Assembly (NCBI GenBank): GCA_013003515.1
Contig: JABDIW010000364.1
Span: forward strand, 1-10,149
Length of the DNA: 10,149 nucleotides
Direction of reading: 5' to 3'
From: Acidimicrobiia bacterium
GTDB taxonomy: Bacteria > Actinomycetota > Acidimicrobiia > Spongiisociales > UBA5794
Shown: positions 1-6,516 of the stretch, piece after piece
Layout: each line of letters starts with the position of its first letter
How positions within the stretch are numbered: the first letter of the stretch is position 1
Program-made: the position numbers and the translations under genes
Notes under the pieces: model-generated
Database searches by the model: none
Told to the model about the DNA's origin: nothing
What the model saw: only the letters and a program-made list of their open reading frames with translations

Positions 1-2
1 AG

Positions 3-551
3 TTCTTCATCGAGGACCCGTCCCAGATGCCGGCGCTCGATTCGCCGCTGCGGATGCGCATCCTCAAGACCGCATACCGCCCCGTGTCGGTGCGGGAGAT
101 CGCCGAGGCACTCGACGTGCCCGTCACCCGGCTGTACCACCACGTCAACATGCTGTCCGACGCCGGGTTTCTCCAGGTGGTCCACACCCGCAAGTCTGGC
201 GCCCGGCTGGAGAAGCTGTACCGGGTTGCCGGTAAATCGATAGCGCCTTCGCCCGACATCGGGCTCCGTATCGATGATCCGGAGGCCGTGGCCAGATCCG
301 CCGCCTCGATCATCGTGGGGCCCCTCAGAGTCGAAGCCGAGGTAGCCCTGCGCCGCCGTTTCGAGGGTGACCTGACGAAGGTGAACCTCGGGAGGAGTGC
401 GGCGATGCTGACTCCGGCCGAAGCCGCTGAACTCGCCGGGGCCATCGAGTCCCTCATCACCGACAAGCTCGCCGGCCACAACGAGTCCGACGACCCGGAA
501 GCCATCGAATACACCTTCACCTACGCCCTCCTGCCGACTCAGGTGACCTGA
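3..551 (+). CDS. ArsR-like winged-helix transcriptional regulator (5' end outside window)
   Basis: This is a DNA-binding regulator of the ArsR/HTH_20 winged-helix type. Numbered from the first Met in the window (position 27), the helix-turn-helix lies at about residues 17-50 (VSVREIAEALDVP followed by TRLYHHVNMLSDAGFL) and the wing reaches about residue 68. The C-terminal 100 residues are a family-specific helical region without a motif I recognise, and no metal-binding Cys pair is visible. The reading frame stays open upstream of position 27, and the residues encoded there (FFIEDPSQ) extend the typical ArsR opening, which reads D-P-x-Q then ALxSPLRxRIL. The true start is therefore probably before the window, and the Met at 27 is probably internal. 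The S10 peptidase gene follows after 18 bases on the same strand, so the two are likely cotranscribed. The effector cannot be told from sequence. Confidence 0.85.
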   Translation, partial: FFIEDPSQMPALDSPLRMRILKTAYRPVSVREIAEALDVPVTRLYHHVNMLSDAGFLQVVHTRKSGARLEKLYRVAGKSIAPSPDIGLRIDDPEAVARSAASIIVGPLRVEAEVALRRRFEGDLTKVNLGRSAAMLTPAEAAELAGAIESLITDKLAGHNESDDPEAIEYTFTYALLPTQVT

Positions 552-569
552 CGGGCTAGCTTCCCCGTC

Positions 570-2066
570 ATGAGCGAGAACGCAACCCCAGACGACACCA
601 AGAAGCCCGACCACGCCGTTCCGGAGCCCGCAGAGGTCACGGGATCGTGGACCGGTCCCGATGGGACCATCGACTACACCGCTCGCAGCGAGTGGCTGGT
701 TCTTCGGAAGAAGGAGAAGCCTGTCGCCGAGATGTTCTCCACTTCATACGTCGCCGACGGCGACAACCCGAATCGACCGGTCACCTTCGTCTTCAACGGC
801 GGACCGGGTGCCGCCTCGGCCTATCTCCACATGGGGGCCGTAGGACCGCGCCGGGTTGCCTTCCCGCCCGATGGCACCCTGCCGTCCCCACCCGCTCAGC
901 TGGTCGACAACGCCGAGTCGTGGCTCGGCTTCACAGACCTCGTCTTCATCGACCCGGTCGGCACCGGGTTCAGCCGCGCCATCGAGCCCGACAGCCCCGA
1001 CAAAGACGAAAAGCCAGAGGACAAGAACGACCCGAAGGCGTTTTGGGGGCTCAAGCGGGACCTCGAGTCGATCGGTGAGTTCATGAGCCGGTGGCTCTCC
1101 AACCAGGGACGGTGGGCATCCCCGGTGTTCATCGCCGGAGAGAGCTACGGCGGGTTCCGTGGGGGCAAGCTGGCCCGATTGCTCCCCGAGGGGTTCGGTA
1201 TCGGCCTCAGTGGCGTTGTCTTGATCTCTCCCGCACTCGAGTGGGCGCCGCTCAACCCCTCGGACTACGACGTGTTGCCGTGGGTGGACAAGCTCCCGAC
1301 GATGGCGGCCGCTGCACTCTTCCATGGCAAATCCCGGGCGTTCGCCGAGGGCACCGACCTCGACGAGGTGTTTGCGACCGCGGAGGAGTTCGCAACCTCC
1401 GACTACGTGGCGTTCTTGACTCGTGGCGCCGGCATGGAGCCGGCCGAACGCGACCGCATCCTCGGTCGGCTCGCCGACATGCTTGGCCTGCCCACCGACC
1501 TGGTCGTGGTCGCCGAGGGACGGATCCCCATGACGGTGTTCGTACGGGAACTCCTGCGATCAGATGGCAAGGTCGTCGGGCTGTACGACGCGACGATCAC
1601 AGCACACGACCCGTTCCCGGATCGGCAGACGTTTGCGGGGCCCGACCCGACGCTCGCCGGGATCGAAGCCGCCTACACGGCCGCAATCAACCAGCAGCTG
1701 CGTGAACACATCGGAGTCGAGACCGACCGGCAATACCACCTGCTCTCGATGGAGGTGTTCCAGGGCTGGAAGATCGACATGGAACGGCATGCCTTCGAGC
1801 ATCACGTTGGCGCCACCGACGATCTCCGATACGGCATCGCTCTCAACCCGGATCTCAAGGTGTTCATCACCCACGGCCGCTACGACCTCGTCACGCCGTA
1901 CTACTCGGCGGAACGCATGAGGAATCTGATGCGTCTCGATCCCGATGTCGGTGAGCGCCTCACGGTCGAGCATTGGGGCGGAGGTCACATGTTCTATGCG
2001 TGGGAGCAGAGCCGCATCGACTTCACGAGCGCGATCCACCGGTTCTACGCCGATGCCGGCAGCTGA
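570..2066 (+). CDS. Peptidase S10 family protein (serine carboxypeptidase-like)
   Basis: This is a 498-residue alpha/beta-hydrolase of the serine carboxypeptidase family (MEROPS S10, COG2939 type), expected to remove C-terminal residues from peptides. The oxyanion-hole motif NGGPG is at 76-80, followed by LHMGAVGPRRV. FIDPVGTGFS lies at about 125-135. The nucleophile elbow is GESYGG with Ser192, the catalytic Asp is Asp439 in GRYDLVTP, and the catalytic His is His473 in GGGHMFY. All three catalytic residues are present and correctly ordered, so the enzyme should be active. The N-terminus (MSENATPDDTKKP) is polar with no signal peptide or membrane segment, which suggests a cytoplasmic protein. 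No good Shine-Dalgarno sequence precedes the ATG. The gene follows the ArsR-like regulator closely and ends 10 bases from the convergent LpxA-like gene. The fold and family are clear; the natural substrate is unknown. Confidence 0.93.
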   Translation: MSENATPDDTKKPDHAVPEPAEVTGSWTGPDGTIDYTARSEWLVLRKKEKPVAEMFSTSYVADGDNPNRPVTFVFNGGPGAASAYLHMGAVGPRRVAFPPDGTLPSPPAQLVDNAESWLGFTDLVFIDPVGTGFSRAIEPDSPDKDEKPEDKNDPKAFWGLKRDLESIGEFMSRWLSNQGRWASPVFIAGESYGGFRGGKLARLLPEGFGIGLSGVVLISPALEWAPLNPSDYDVLPWVDKLPTMAAAALFHGKSRAFAEGTDLDEVFATAEEFATSDYVAFLTRGAGMEPAERDRILGRLADMLGLPTDLVVVAEGRIPMTVFVRELLRSDGKVVGLYDATITAHDPFPDRQTFAGPDPTLAGIEAAYTAAINQQLREHIGVETDRQYHLLSMEVFQGWKIDMERHAFEHHVGATDDLRYGIALNPDLKVFITHGRYDLVTPYYSAERMRNLMRLDPDVGERLTVEHWGGGHMFYAWEQSRIDFTSAIHRFYADAGS

Positions 2067-2076
2067 ACGGCAAGAT

Positions 2077-2787
2077 CTAGCGGGAATCCGCCTCGGTCGC
2101 CCGCTCTGTGAACCGCCCGAATTGCCGGGCGATCTCGTCCGGTAGCCAATCAGGCGTTGCCAGATCCCCGCTCTTGAAGTGGGCGTCCATGCGCTCGATC
2201 GTGTCTTCGTCGAACCCGCTGCGAGACATGCCTACGCGGTTGGCGCCCTTCACCCGTGCCGGTGAGCCGACGACCATCGCAAATGGCGGGACGTGTCTCG
2301 TGACGGCCGAGTTCATCCCGACCATCGCATACGGCCCGATGGCAGATCGCTGCCGGACGTCGACGCCGAGCCCGATGTTGGCGCCCTCGCCGATCCAGGT
2401 GTGACCGCCGACCTGCGTGGCGTTCGCCATCGTCACTCCGTCTTCCAACTCGGCGTCATGGGGGACATGGGCATAGGCCATGAGATAGATGTCGTCGTGG
2501 AGGCGGGTCGGTCTCACAGAACCCTGGTGCACCGTCACGAACTCGCGGATCCTGTTGCGGTTGCCGATGTCGATGCCCATTTCCCCCTGCGGTTCGTGAG
2601 CAGGTGGGTGGGGGCCGTGCCGGTACTGCGCCGGCGTCCCAACCGCGACATGTGGTCCAAACCAGTTGTCATCCCCGATCCGGCACGGTCCGAGGATCAC
2701 CGCAAACGGCATGACGATGTTGCCGGTACCCATCTCGACGTCCTCGCCGATGATCGCCGTGGGATGGATCTGGTTGCGTTTGGTCAC
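2077..2787 (-). CDS. LpxA-like acyl-[ACP]-UDP-N-acetylglucosamine O-acyltransferase homologue
   Basis: This 236-residue protein has a left-handed beta-helix of hexapeptide repeats (for example IHPTAIIGEDVEMGTGN at 7-23) and closely follows LpxA, which transfers an acyl group from ACP to UDP-GlcNAc. By-eye alignment to E. coli LpxA gives IGNRNRIREFVTVHQGS at 74-90 and AHVPHD at 106-111. His107 and His110 match E. coli His122 and the catalytic His125, and the GGH at 127-129 matches His144. The position equivalent to His160 appears to be Arg145. The C-terminal helical part is short (about 45 residues against about 70), so the whole protein is shorter than the usual 255-265. I chose the GTG start because GGAGG sits four bases upstream and the beta-helix begins at residue 7; the open frame upstream resembles nothing. 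No lpxB, lpxC, lpxD or fabZ is nearby. It could acylate another nucleotide sugar. Confidence 0.85.
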   Translation of the reverse strand: MTKRNQIHPTAIIGEDVEMGTGNIVMPFAVILGPCRIGDDNWFGPHVAVGTPAQYRHGPHPPAHEPQGEMGIDIGNRNRIREFVTVHQGSVRPTRLHDDIYLMAYAHVPHDAELEDGVTMANATQVGGHTWIGEGANIGLGVDVRQRSAIGPYAMVGMNSAVTRHVPPFAMVVGSPARVKGANRVGMSRSGFDEDTIERMDAHFKSGDLATPDWLPDEIARQFGRFTERATEADSR

Positions 2788-2791
2788 TGAG

Positions 2792-2796
2792 CCTCC
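2792..2796 (-). promoter_or_regulatory. Ribosome binding site of the LpxA-like gene
   Basis: On the minus strand GGAGG stands four bases before the GTG at 2787-2785. It is the clearest Shine-Dalgarno sequence in the window. It decides the start against the longer open frame, which would add 61 residues of unrelated sequence before the beta-helix. Confidence 0.7.
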
Positions 2797-2834
2797 GAGC
2801 GGTTCTGTCGGGCGAGAGTAGCCGCGTGCGATTG

Positions 2835-2846
2835 GACCAAATGGTC
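2835..2846. repeat. Inverted repeat GACCA-AA-TGGTC, possible operator
   Basis: Two perfect five-base arms are separated by two bases. The repeat lies about 48 bases upstream of the LpxA-like start, a position where a dimeric regulator could bind to control that gene. No convincing -35/-10 pair accompanies it, and short palindromes occur by chance, so the function is a guess. Confidence 0.3.
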
Positions 2847-2855
2847 TTCGAGTCC

Positions 2856-2945
2856 GCATCTCGTGGGGCCATTTGTCTCTCGACACCCGATGAGTACGAA
2901 GGGGTAGAGCAGGTTCGATTCGAGGGGGCTCGAAATCGGAGATGC
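2856..2945. other. Nested inverted repeats: candidate structured RNA element
   Basis: In this 90-base stretch GCATCTC (2856-2862) pairs with GAGATGC (2939-2945) to close a seven-base stem. Inside it lie two further hairpins. CTCT/AGAG (2877-2880 with 2906-2909) continues as ACCC/GGGT (2885-2888 with 2902-2905) after a four-base bulge. CGATTCGAG/CTCGAaATCG (2916-2924 with 2929-2938) has a GGGG loop and one bulged A. The result is a plausible three-way junction. It could be a cis-acting leader of the LpxA-like gene (minus strand) or a small RNA on either strand. It does not match tRNA arm geometry. The pairings are seen directly; any function is inferred. Confidence 0.35.
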
Positions 2946-2952
2946 CCGCCCG

Positions 2953-3004
2953 GCGCCGAGGCGCGACCACGGGTTCCTCGACGGTTTGTTCTCTCCTGGA
3001 ACCC
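2953..3004 (-). terminator. Hairpins after the amidohydrolase gene, possible terminator
   Basis: GGGTTCC (2971-2977) and GGAACCC (2998-3004) form a perfect seven-base stem with a 20-base loop, starting 11 bases beyond the amidohydrolase stop codon. A compact palindrome, GCGCC-GA-GGCGC, follows at 2953-2964. The position suits transcription ending after the amidohydrolase. There is no T-run on the minus strand, so this is not a canonical intrinsic terminator; a structure acting with Rho, or an mRNA 3'-end stabiliser, is equally possible. Confidence 0.35.
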
Positions 3005-3015
3005 TCGGCTGACGG

Positions 3016-4443
3016 TCAGAGGTCGAGCCCCGGTCCATCGGGGTACCGAACGGCGCCCCACATCCCTTCCCGCTCTGGAGGCGCTTCGATACCGACCGTG
3101 GACAACGCGGAGGTCTGCACCGCACGTGCAGCAGCCATGACCTCGACCGGATCAACCGTCGTCACCTCGCGGTTGCGCATCAGCACCTCGCCGCCGACGA
3201 TCACGGTGTCGACGTCCGCACCGGTTGCGAAATAGACCAGCTGATGCACCGGGTGGGTGAGTGGCGTGAGGTGCGGCTTGGCCGCATCGACGATGACGAT
3301 GTCGGCCAGCTTCCCGGTTTCGAGAGACCCGATCCGATCCCCGAGACCGAGAGCGTTCGCAGAGCCGATCGTCGCCAGCTCGAGCGTCGTCCCGGGCGGG
3401 AACATCGCCGGATCTCGTCGATCGGCGCGGTGATAGCGGGTCAACTGGAACATGTGCCTGAACATGTCCGCTGATCGATCCGGGGCGGTTGCGTCAGACC
3501 CGAGACCCACCGTCACCCCGGCCTCGATCAGCTCGGGGACCGGGCAACGTCCGAATTGCGAGTAGATGGCCGAAGGGTTGTGGGCAACGGCGGCGCCGGA
3601 CGCCGCGAGCGATGCGATGTGGCGGGGTGTGAGGTCGACCGCGTGAGAGAAGAGCGATCGGCCAGTCAGCAGCCCGACTCGGCGGCTTGCATCGACGGTG
3701 TCACCTCGATGGCCGTCCTGGACGATGAGCAGATCCTCGGCATCGGACAGTTCGCGGACGGTGGCGGCGCCCTGCATGAGGTCGGTGTGGACGGGTTGAC
3801 CGAGGTCGTCGAGATCGAGGGTTGGGTAGGTGAGTGCCACCATCGACTTGGGGTCGTTGCGGTAACGACCGATGAGTGACCTCACCACGTCCATTTGATC
3901 GTCGAACGAGCTCTCGATTCGTCCCGCCGGTCCCGAGGTGACCTTCGGGAATGGAGGAGACCCGGGTCCGATCGCCATCACGGAACGGACACCGACGTCG
4001 GCGGCACCTTCGAGGTGAGCACTGCCATGGGCCGGATCGTCGACTCTGATCGTGTCGCCAGCCCCTCCCAACATGGACAGCGACGTCGTCGTGCCGGCGA
4101 GCAACCGTTCGAGAGCGGTGAGCCTGGCGTCGGTCCGCCAGAAGAGCGGATCGGCGCCGTGCAGGTACACCGCCTCACATGCCTTCATCCAGGCATCGAG
4201 GTCGTCGGCCATGGTGCGGATGAGCGAATGGCCGGCGTGGCTGTGAGCGTCCACCAGCCCGGGCAAGGCAACGCCGTGTGGGTAGTGCAACCGGGGCGTC
4301 TCCGGATGCTGAGCAACGACATCCTCGGCCCGTCCGACGGCGGTGATGGTGTCGCCGGCGACAGCGATTGCACCATCGGCGATGGTTCGCCGATCGCCGT
4401 CCACGGTGATCACGGTCGCTGCCGTGATGACGAGATCGCTCAT
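3016..4443 (-). CDS. Amidohydrolase family protein (TrzA/AtzA-type metal-dependent hydrolase)
   Basis: This 475-residue protein has the composite architecture of the amidohydrolase superfamily: a small beta-sandwich formed from both ends (residues 1-60 and about 380-430) around a TIM-barrel metal-dependent catalytic domain. Metal ligands visible by motif are His67 and His69 (LVDAHSHAGHSL), His245 (VQDGHRGD), His267 (FSHAVDLT) and Asp317 (VGLGSDATAP). The segment VAHNPSAIYSQFGRCPVPEL at 286-305 is characteristic of the chlorohydrolase/cytosine-deaminase-like branch. The usual Glu that follows the third His in deaminases (HxxE) is not evident; HRGD is found there instead, so a deaminase reaction should not be assumed. 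The likely reaction is hydrolysis or deamination of a ring or amide C-N bond of unknown substrate. The gene starts 19 bases after the histidine kinase stop, so it is probably cotranscribed with the two-component genes. Confidence 0.9.
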   Translation of the reverse strand: MSDLVITAATVITVDGDRRTIADGAIAVAGDTITAVGRAEDVVAQHPETPRLHYPHGVALPGLVDAHSHAGHSLIRTMADDLDAWMKACEAVYLHGADPLFWRTDARLTALERLLAGTTTSLSMLGGAGDTIRVDDPAHGSAHLEGAADVGVRSVMAIGPGSPPFPKVTSGPAGRIESSFDDQMDVVRSLIGRYRNDPKSMVALTYPTLDLDDLGQPVHTDLMQGAATVRELSDAEDLLIVQDGHRGDTVDASRRVGLLTGRSLFSHAVDLTPRHIASLAASGAAVAHNPSAIYSQFGRCPVPELIEAGVTVGLGSDATAPDRSADMFRHMFQLTRYHRADRRDPAMFPPGTTLELATIGSANALGLGDRIGSLETGKLADIVIVDAAKPHLTPLTHPVHQLVYFATGADVDTVIVGGEVLMRNREVTTVDPVEVMAAARAVQTSALSTVGIEAPPEREGMWGAVRYPDGPGLDL

Positions 4444-4462
4444 CCGGTCAGGCTACGAGACA

Positions 4463-5725
4463 TCAGTCGGTGAGGGGGATCGTCATCACAACGCGTGCGC
4501 CCCCGGCACCCGATGTGCCGAGAACGAGTGAGCCTCCGGCCCGCTCGGCGACACGACGGGCGATGTCGAGACCCAGTCCTGTGGAGCCGCCTCCGCTGAC
4601 CCCACGTCGGGCGGCGTCGCCGTCACCGAATCCAGGGCCGTCGTCGTCGACGGTGAGGACAGCAGCGCCGTCGATCGATTCCAGAGCGACGGAATACGCC
4701 ACACCATCGGCGGTGTGTGAGAAGACATTGCCGACAACCGCATCGATGGCTGCCGTGATGTCCGGCTCGTCGCCCCGACACACCAGGGGGCCGGTGGCGA
4801 CGGTGACCGTGCTGGTGCGGCCCTGCTCCTCGGCGAGGGCCTCCCAGAACCGAGCGCGCTCGGTTGTGATCGCGGCGAGGTCGGTGAGCGAGTCCGCGTC
4901 GCGGGCTGGTCGTCGCGCTTCGGCGATCACGTGATCGATGGTGCGTTCCAGCTCGGCGAGGTCATCAAGAAGCCGTTCTCTCGCGATTCCTGGCGAGAGG
5001 CTCTCGGCATCCAGCCGGGCAGCCGTGAGCGGTGTGCGCAGACGGTGGGACAGGTCGGCGGCGGTCTCGCGCTCCTGCTGCAGCAGCTCGGTGACACGGC
5101 CGGCCAGGTGGTTGAACTCTGTGGCCACGGCGGCAACTTCAGGAGGGCCAGATGGTGTCACCCGGGTCTCGAGGTTCCCTTCGCCGAGCTCCCCAGCCGC
5201 CCGCGACAACTCTTCGACCGGCTTCACCATGGAACGCCCCAGCCAGCCGGCAACGAGCACGGCCACACCTACCAGCGCCACCGCCAGGGACCCGAGGATC
5301 AGCCACGATCTACCGACGTTGCGAGTCAGTTCCTCGTTCTCGACGAAGTTCCGCACGACGATGATCTCGCCTGCGCTGTTGGCTACCGGGACGTAGACGG
5401 CCGTGCCGCCGTCGATCGACTGGTTCCCGGCGGCCCCGAGCCGCGGCCCTGAGAGATCCTCGTCCTTGGGCACGTCCTCGCCGACCACGGATCCGTCCGG
5501 GAGAATCAAGGACACCTCGTCGAAACCGAGGCCGGCGAACGCAGCCTCTGGCGTTATGCCGGGTGACGTCGACAGCAGCTGGGCAACGGTCTCGGCTTCC
5601 TGTTCGGCCGCCGAGATCGCTCGGTCAGCGGCCAGCTGGCGGGTGAGGATCATCAAGGGGATGACAAACGCCAGCGCCACCATCGTCGTGATCGCCAGTG
5701 ACACCGTCATAAGCCTGCGTCGCAT
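4463..5725 (-). CDS. HAMP-domain sensor histidine kinase
   Basis: This is a 420-residue membrane histidine kinase that would phosphorylate the response regulator encoded just upstream. A first transmembrane segment lies at about 7-29, followed by an extracytoplasmic sensor region of about 110 residues (31-140) with no family I recognise. A second membrane segment is at about 141-162 and a HAMP linker runs to about 215. The dimerisation/phosphoacceptor helix contains ADLSHRLRTPLTAARLDAE with phospho-His227. The ATPase domain shows the N box with Asn333 (DAVVGNVFSHT), the G1 box VDDDGPGF at 359-366, and the G2 box GGSTGLGLDIARR at 379-391. All catalytic motifs are intact. The start is supported by a TGATG overlap with the response regulator stop, which implies translational coupling. 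The signal sensed is unknown. Confidence 0.95.
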   Translation of the reverse strand: MRRRLMTVSLAITTMVALAFVIPLMILTRQLAADRAISAAEQEAETVAQLLSTSPGITPEAAFAGLGFDEVSLILPDGSVVGEDVPKDEDLSGPRLGAAGNQSIDGGTAVYVPVANSAGEIIVVRNFVENEELTRNVGRSWLILGSLAVALVGVAVLVAGWLGRSMVKPVEELSRAAGELGEGNLETRVTPSGPPEVAAVATEFNHLAGRVTELLQQERETAADLSHRLRTPLTAARLDAESLSPGIARERLLDDLAELERTIDHVIAEARRPARDADSLTDLAAITTERARFWEALAEEQGRTSTVTVATGPLVCRGDEPDITAAIDAVVGNVFSHTADGVAYSVALESIDGAAVLTVDDDGPGFGDGDAARRGVSGGGSTGLGLDIARRVAERAGGSLVLGTSGAGGARVVMTIPLTD

Positions 5726-6417
5726 CAGCCGGGTTCCGTGAGCTTCACTCCGACGCCTCGCTTCGTGTGGAGGTAACGGGGCTCCGCGGCGCTCTCACCC
5801 AGCTTCTTGCGGAGCCACGACAGGTGCACGTCCACCGTCTTGTCGGCTCCGCCGTAGGGCTGCCGCCAGACCTCGGCCAGCAGCTCTCGCTTGGACACCA
5901 TCACGCCGGGGCGCTCTGCCAGGTAGAGGAGGAGCGAGAACTCCTTGCTGGTCAGTTCCAGGCTCTCGTCGCCGAGAAACGCCTCATGGGCTTCGGGCTC
6001 GATCCTGAGATCGGCGATCTGGATGGTCCCGGGGCCGTCATCGGCACCGGAGCGCCGGAGAACGGCCCGGATGCGTGCCTCCAGATGCTCGCCGGAGAAC
6101 GGCTTGAGTACGTAGTCGTCGGCTCCGCTGTCGAGGATCGAGACGATCTCCTCTTGATCGGCGCGAGCCGTGGCCACGATGATCGGGACATCGCTGACGG
6201 CTCGGATCATCCTCAGCACTTCGCTGCCGTCGACGTCGGGAAGACCCAGATCGAGGACGACGACGTCGACGTCACCGACCACGGCAGCCTCGACCCCGGC
6301 CATGCCGGCGCTTACGGACTGCACCCCATGGCCGCGGTCGGCCAGGACCCGAGCCACGGCGGCTCGAATCCGCTGGTCATCCTCGATGAGAAGCACGTTG
6401 GCCACGTCGGCCACCAT
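5725..6417 (-). CDS. OmpR/PhoB-family response regulator
   Basis: This 230-residue two-domain transcription factor has a receiver domain (about 7-122) and a C-terminal winged helix (about 130-228). Receiver landmarks are the acidic pair around Glu12-Asp13, phosphoacceptor Asp56 (VVVLDLGLP), Thr83 (IVATARAD) and Lys105 (YVLKPF). The winged helix carries the usual OmpR signature, including LTSKEFSLLLYLAERPG, the VDVHLSWLRKKLG recognition helix, and RGVGVKL in the wing. It is the partner of the kinase downstream, with which it shares one base (TGATG). The start is uncertain: a GTG at residue 5 (position 6405), preceded by GGTGG, would begin right at the first beta strand and give 226 residues. 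The gene is divergent from the Thr-rich anchored protein across 99 bases, so that gap probably contains its binding sites. Confidence 0.95.
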   Translation of the reverse strand: MVADVANVLLIEDDQRIRAAVARVLADRGHGVQSVSAGMAGVEAAVVGDVDVVVLDLGLPDVDGSEVLRMIRAVSDVPIIVATARADQEEIVSILDSGADDYVLKPFSGEHLEARIRAVLRRSGADDGPGTIQIADLRIEPEAHEAFLGDESLELTSKEFSLLLYLAERPGVMVSKRELLAEVWRQPYGGADKTVDVHLSWLRKKLGESAAEPRYLHTKRGVGVKLTEPG

Positions 6418-6516
6418 ACCGACGGCTCAGCGCCACGTATGGGGAGTCGGGCTGGTTTCACCTCGTCTTATCCGGGGGTTAGCCCTCAGCGCACCGGGGT
6501 GGGCAACAATGACGTC
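6418..6516. promoter_or_regulatory. Divergent promoter region between response regulator and anchored protein
   Basis: This 99-base gap must hold the promoters of two opposite genes. It contains a direct repeat CTCAGCGC at 6426-6433 and 6485-6492, and an inverted pair GGGCT (6449-6453) and AGCCC (6481-6485). A perfect ten-base palindrome, ATGACGTCAT (6509-6518), runs into the start codon of the rightward gene. Any of these could bind the response regulator. I could not assign convincing -35/-10 hexamers on either strand. Confidence 0.4.

Noticed and set aside
744..1325. A 193-residue minus-strand open frame inside the S10 peptidase gene
   Set aside because: It is antisense to a clearly conserved enzyme, is Arg/Glu-rich without motifs, and is typical of shadow frames in GC-rich DNA.
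2067..2091. Bidirectional terminator between the S10 peptidase and LpxA-like genes
   Set aside because: Only a four-base stem (GCGG/CCGC at 2080-2091) is present, inside the end of the LpxA-like gene and without a T-run.
2886..2906. Hammerhead-ribozyme-like core (CGATGAG...CGAA)
   Set aside because: Stem II would be a single base pair and the second core motif reads GAAG where GAAA is needed, so it is a chance resemblance.
2856..2945. A tRNA with a seven-base acceptor stem and Ser/Leu-like length
   Set aside because: The closing stem and the 90-base length fit, but the bases before the 3' strand do not form a T arm with a TTCRA loop, and no D arm or anticodon arm is found on either strand.
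2788..2970. N-terminal extension of 61 residues on the LpxA-like gene
   Set aside because: The extension is Arg/Pro-rich, resembles no domain, and covers the inverted-repeat region; a GTG with GGAGG upstream gives a family-like start.
5767..6516. Long open frame upstream of the Thr-rich protein, giving 425 residues
   Set aside because: It runs antisense through most of the response regulator gene; the real protein begins at the hydrophobic anchor at 6517.
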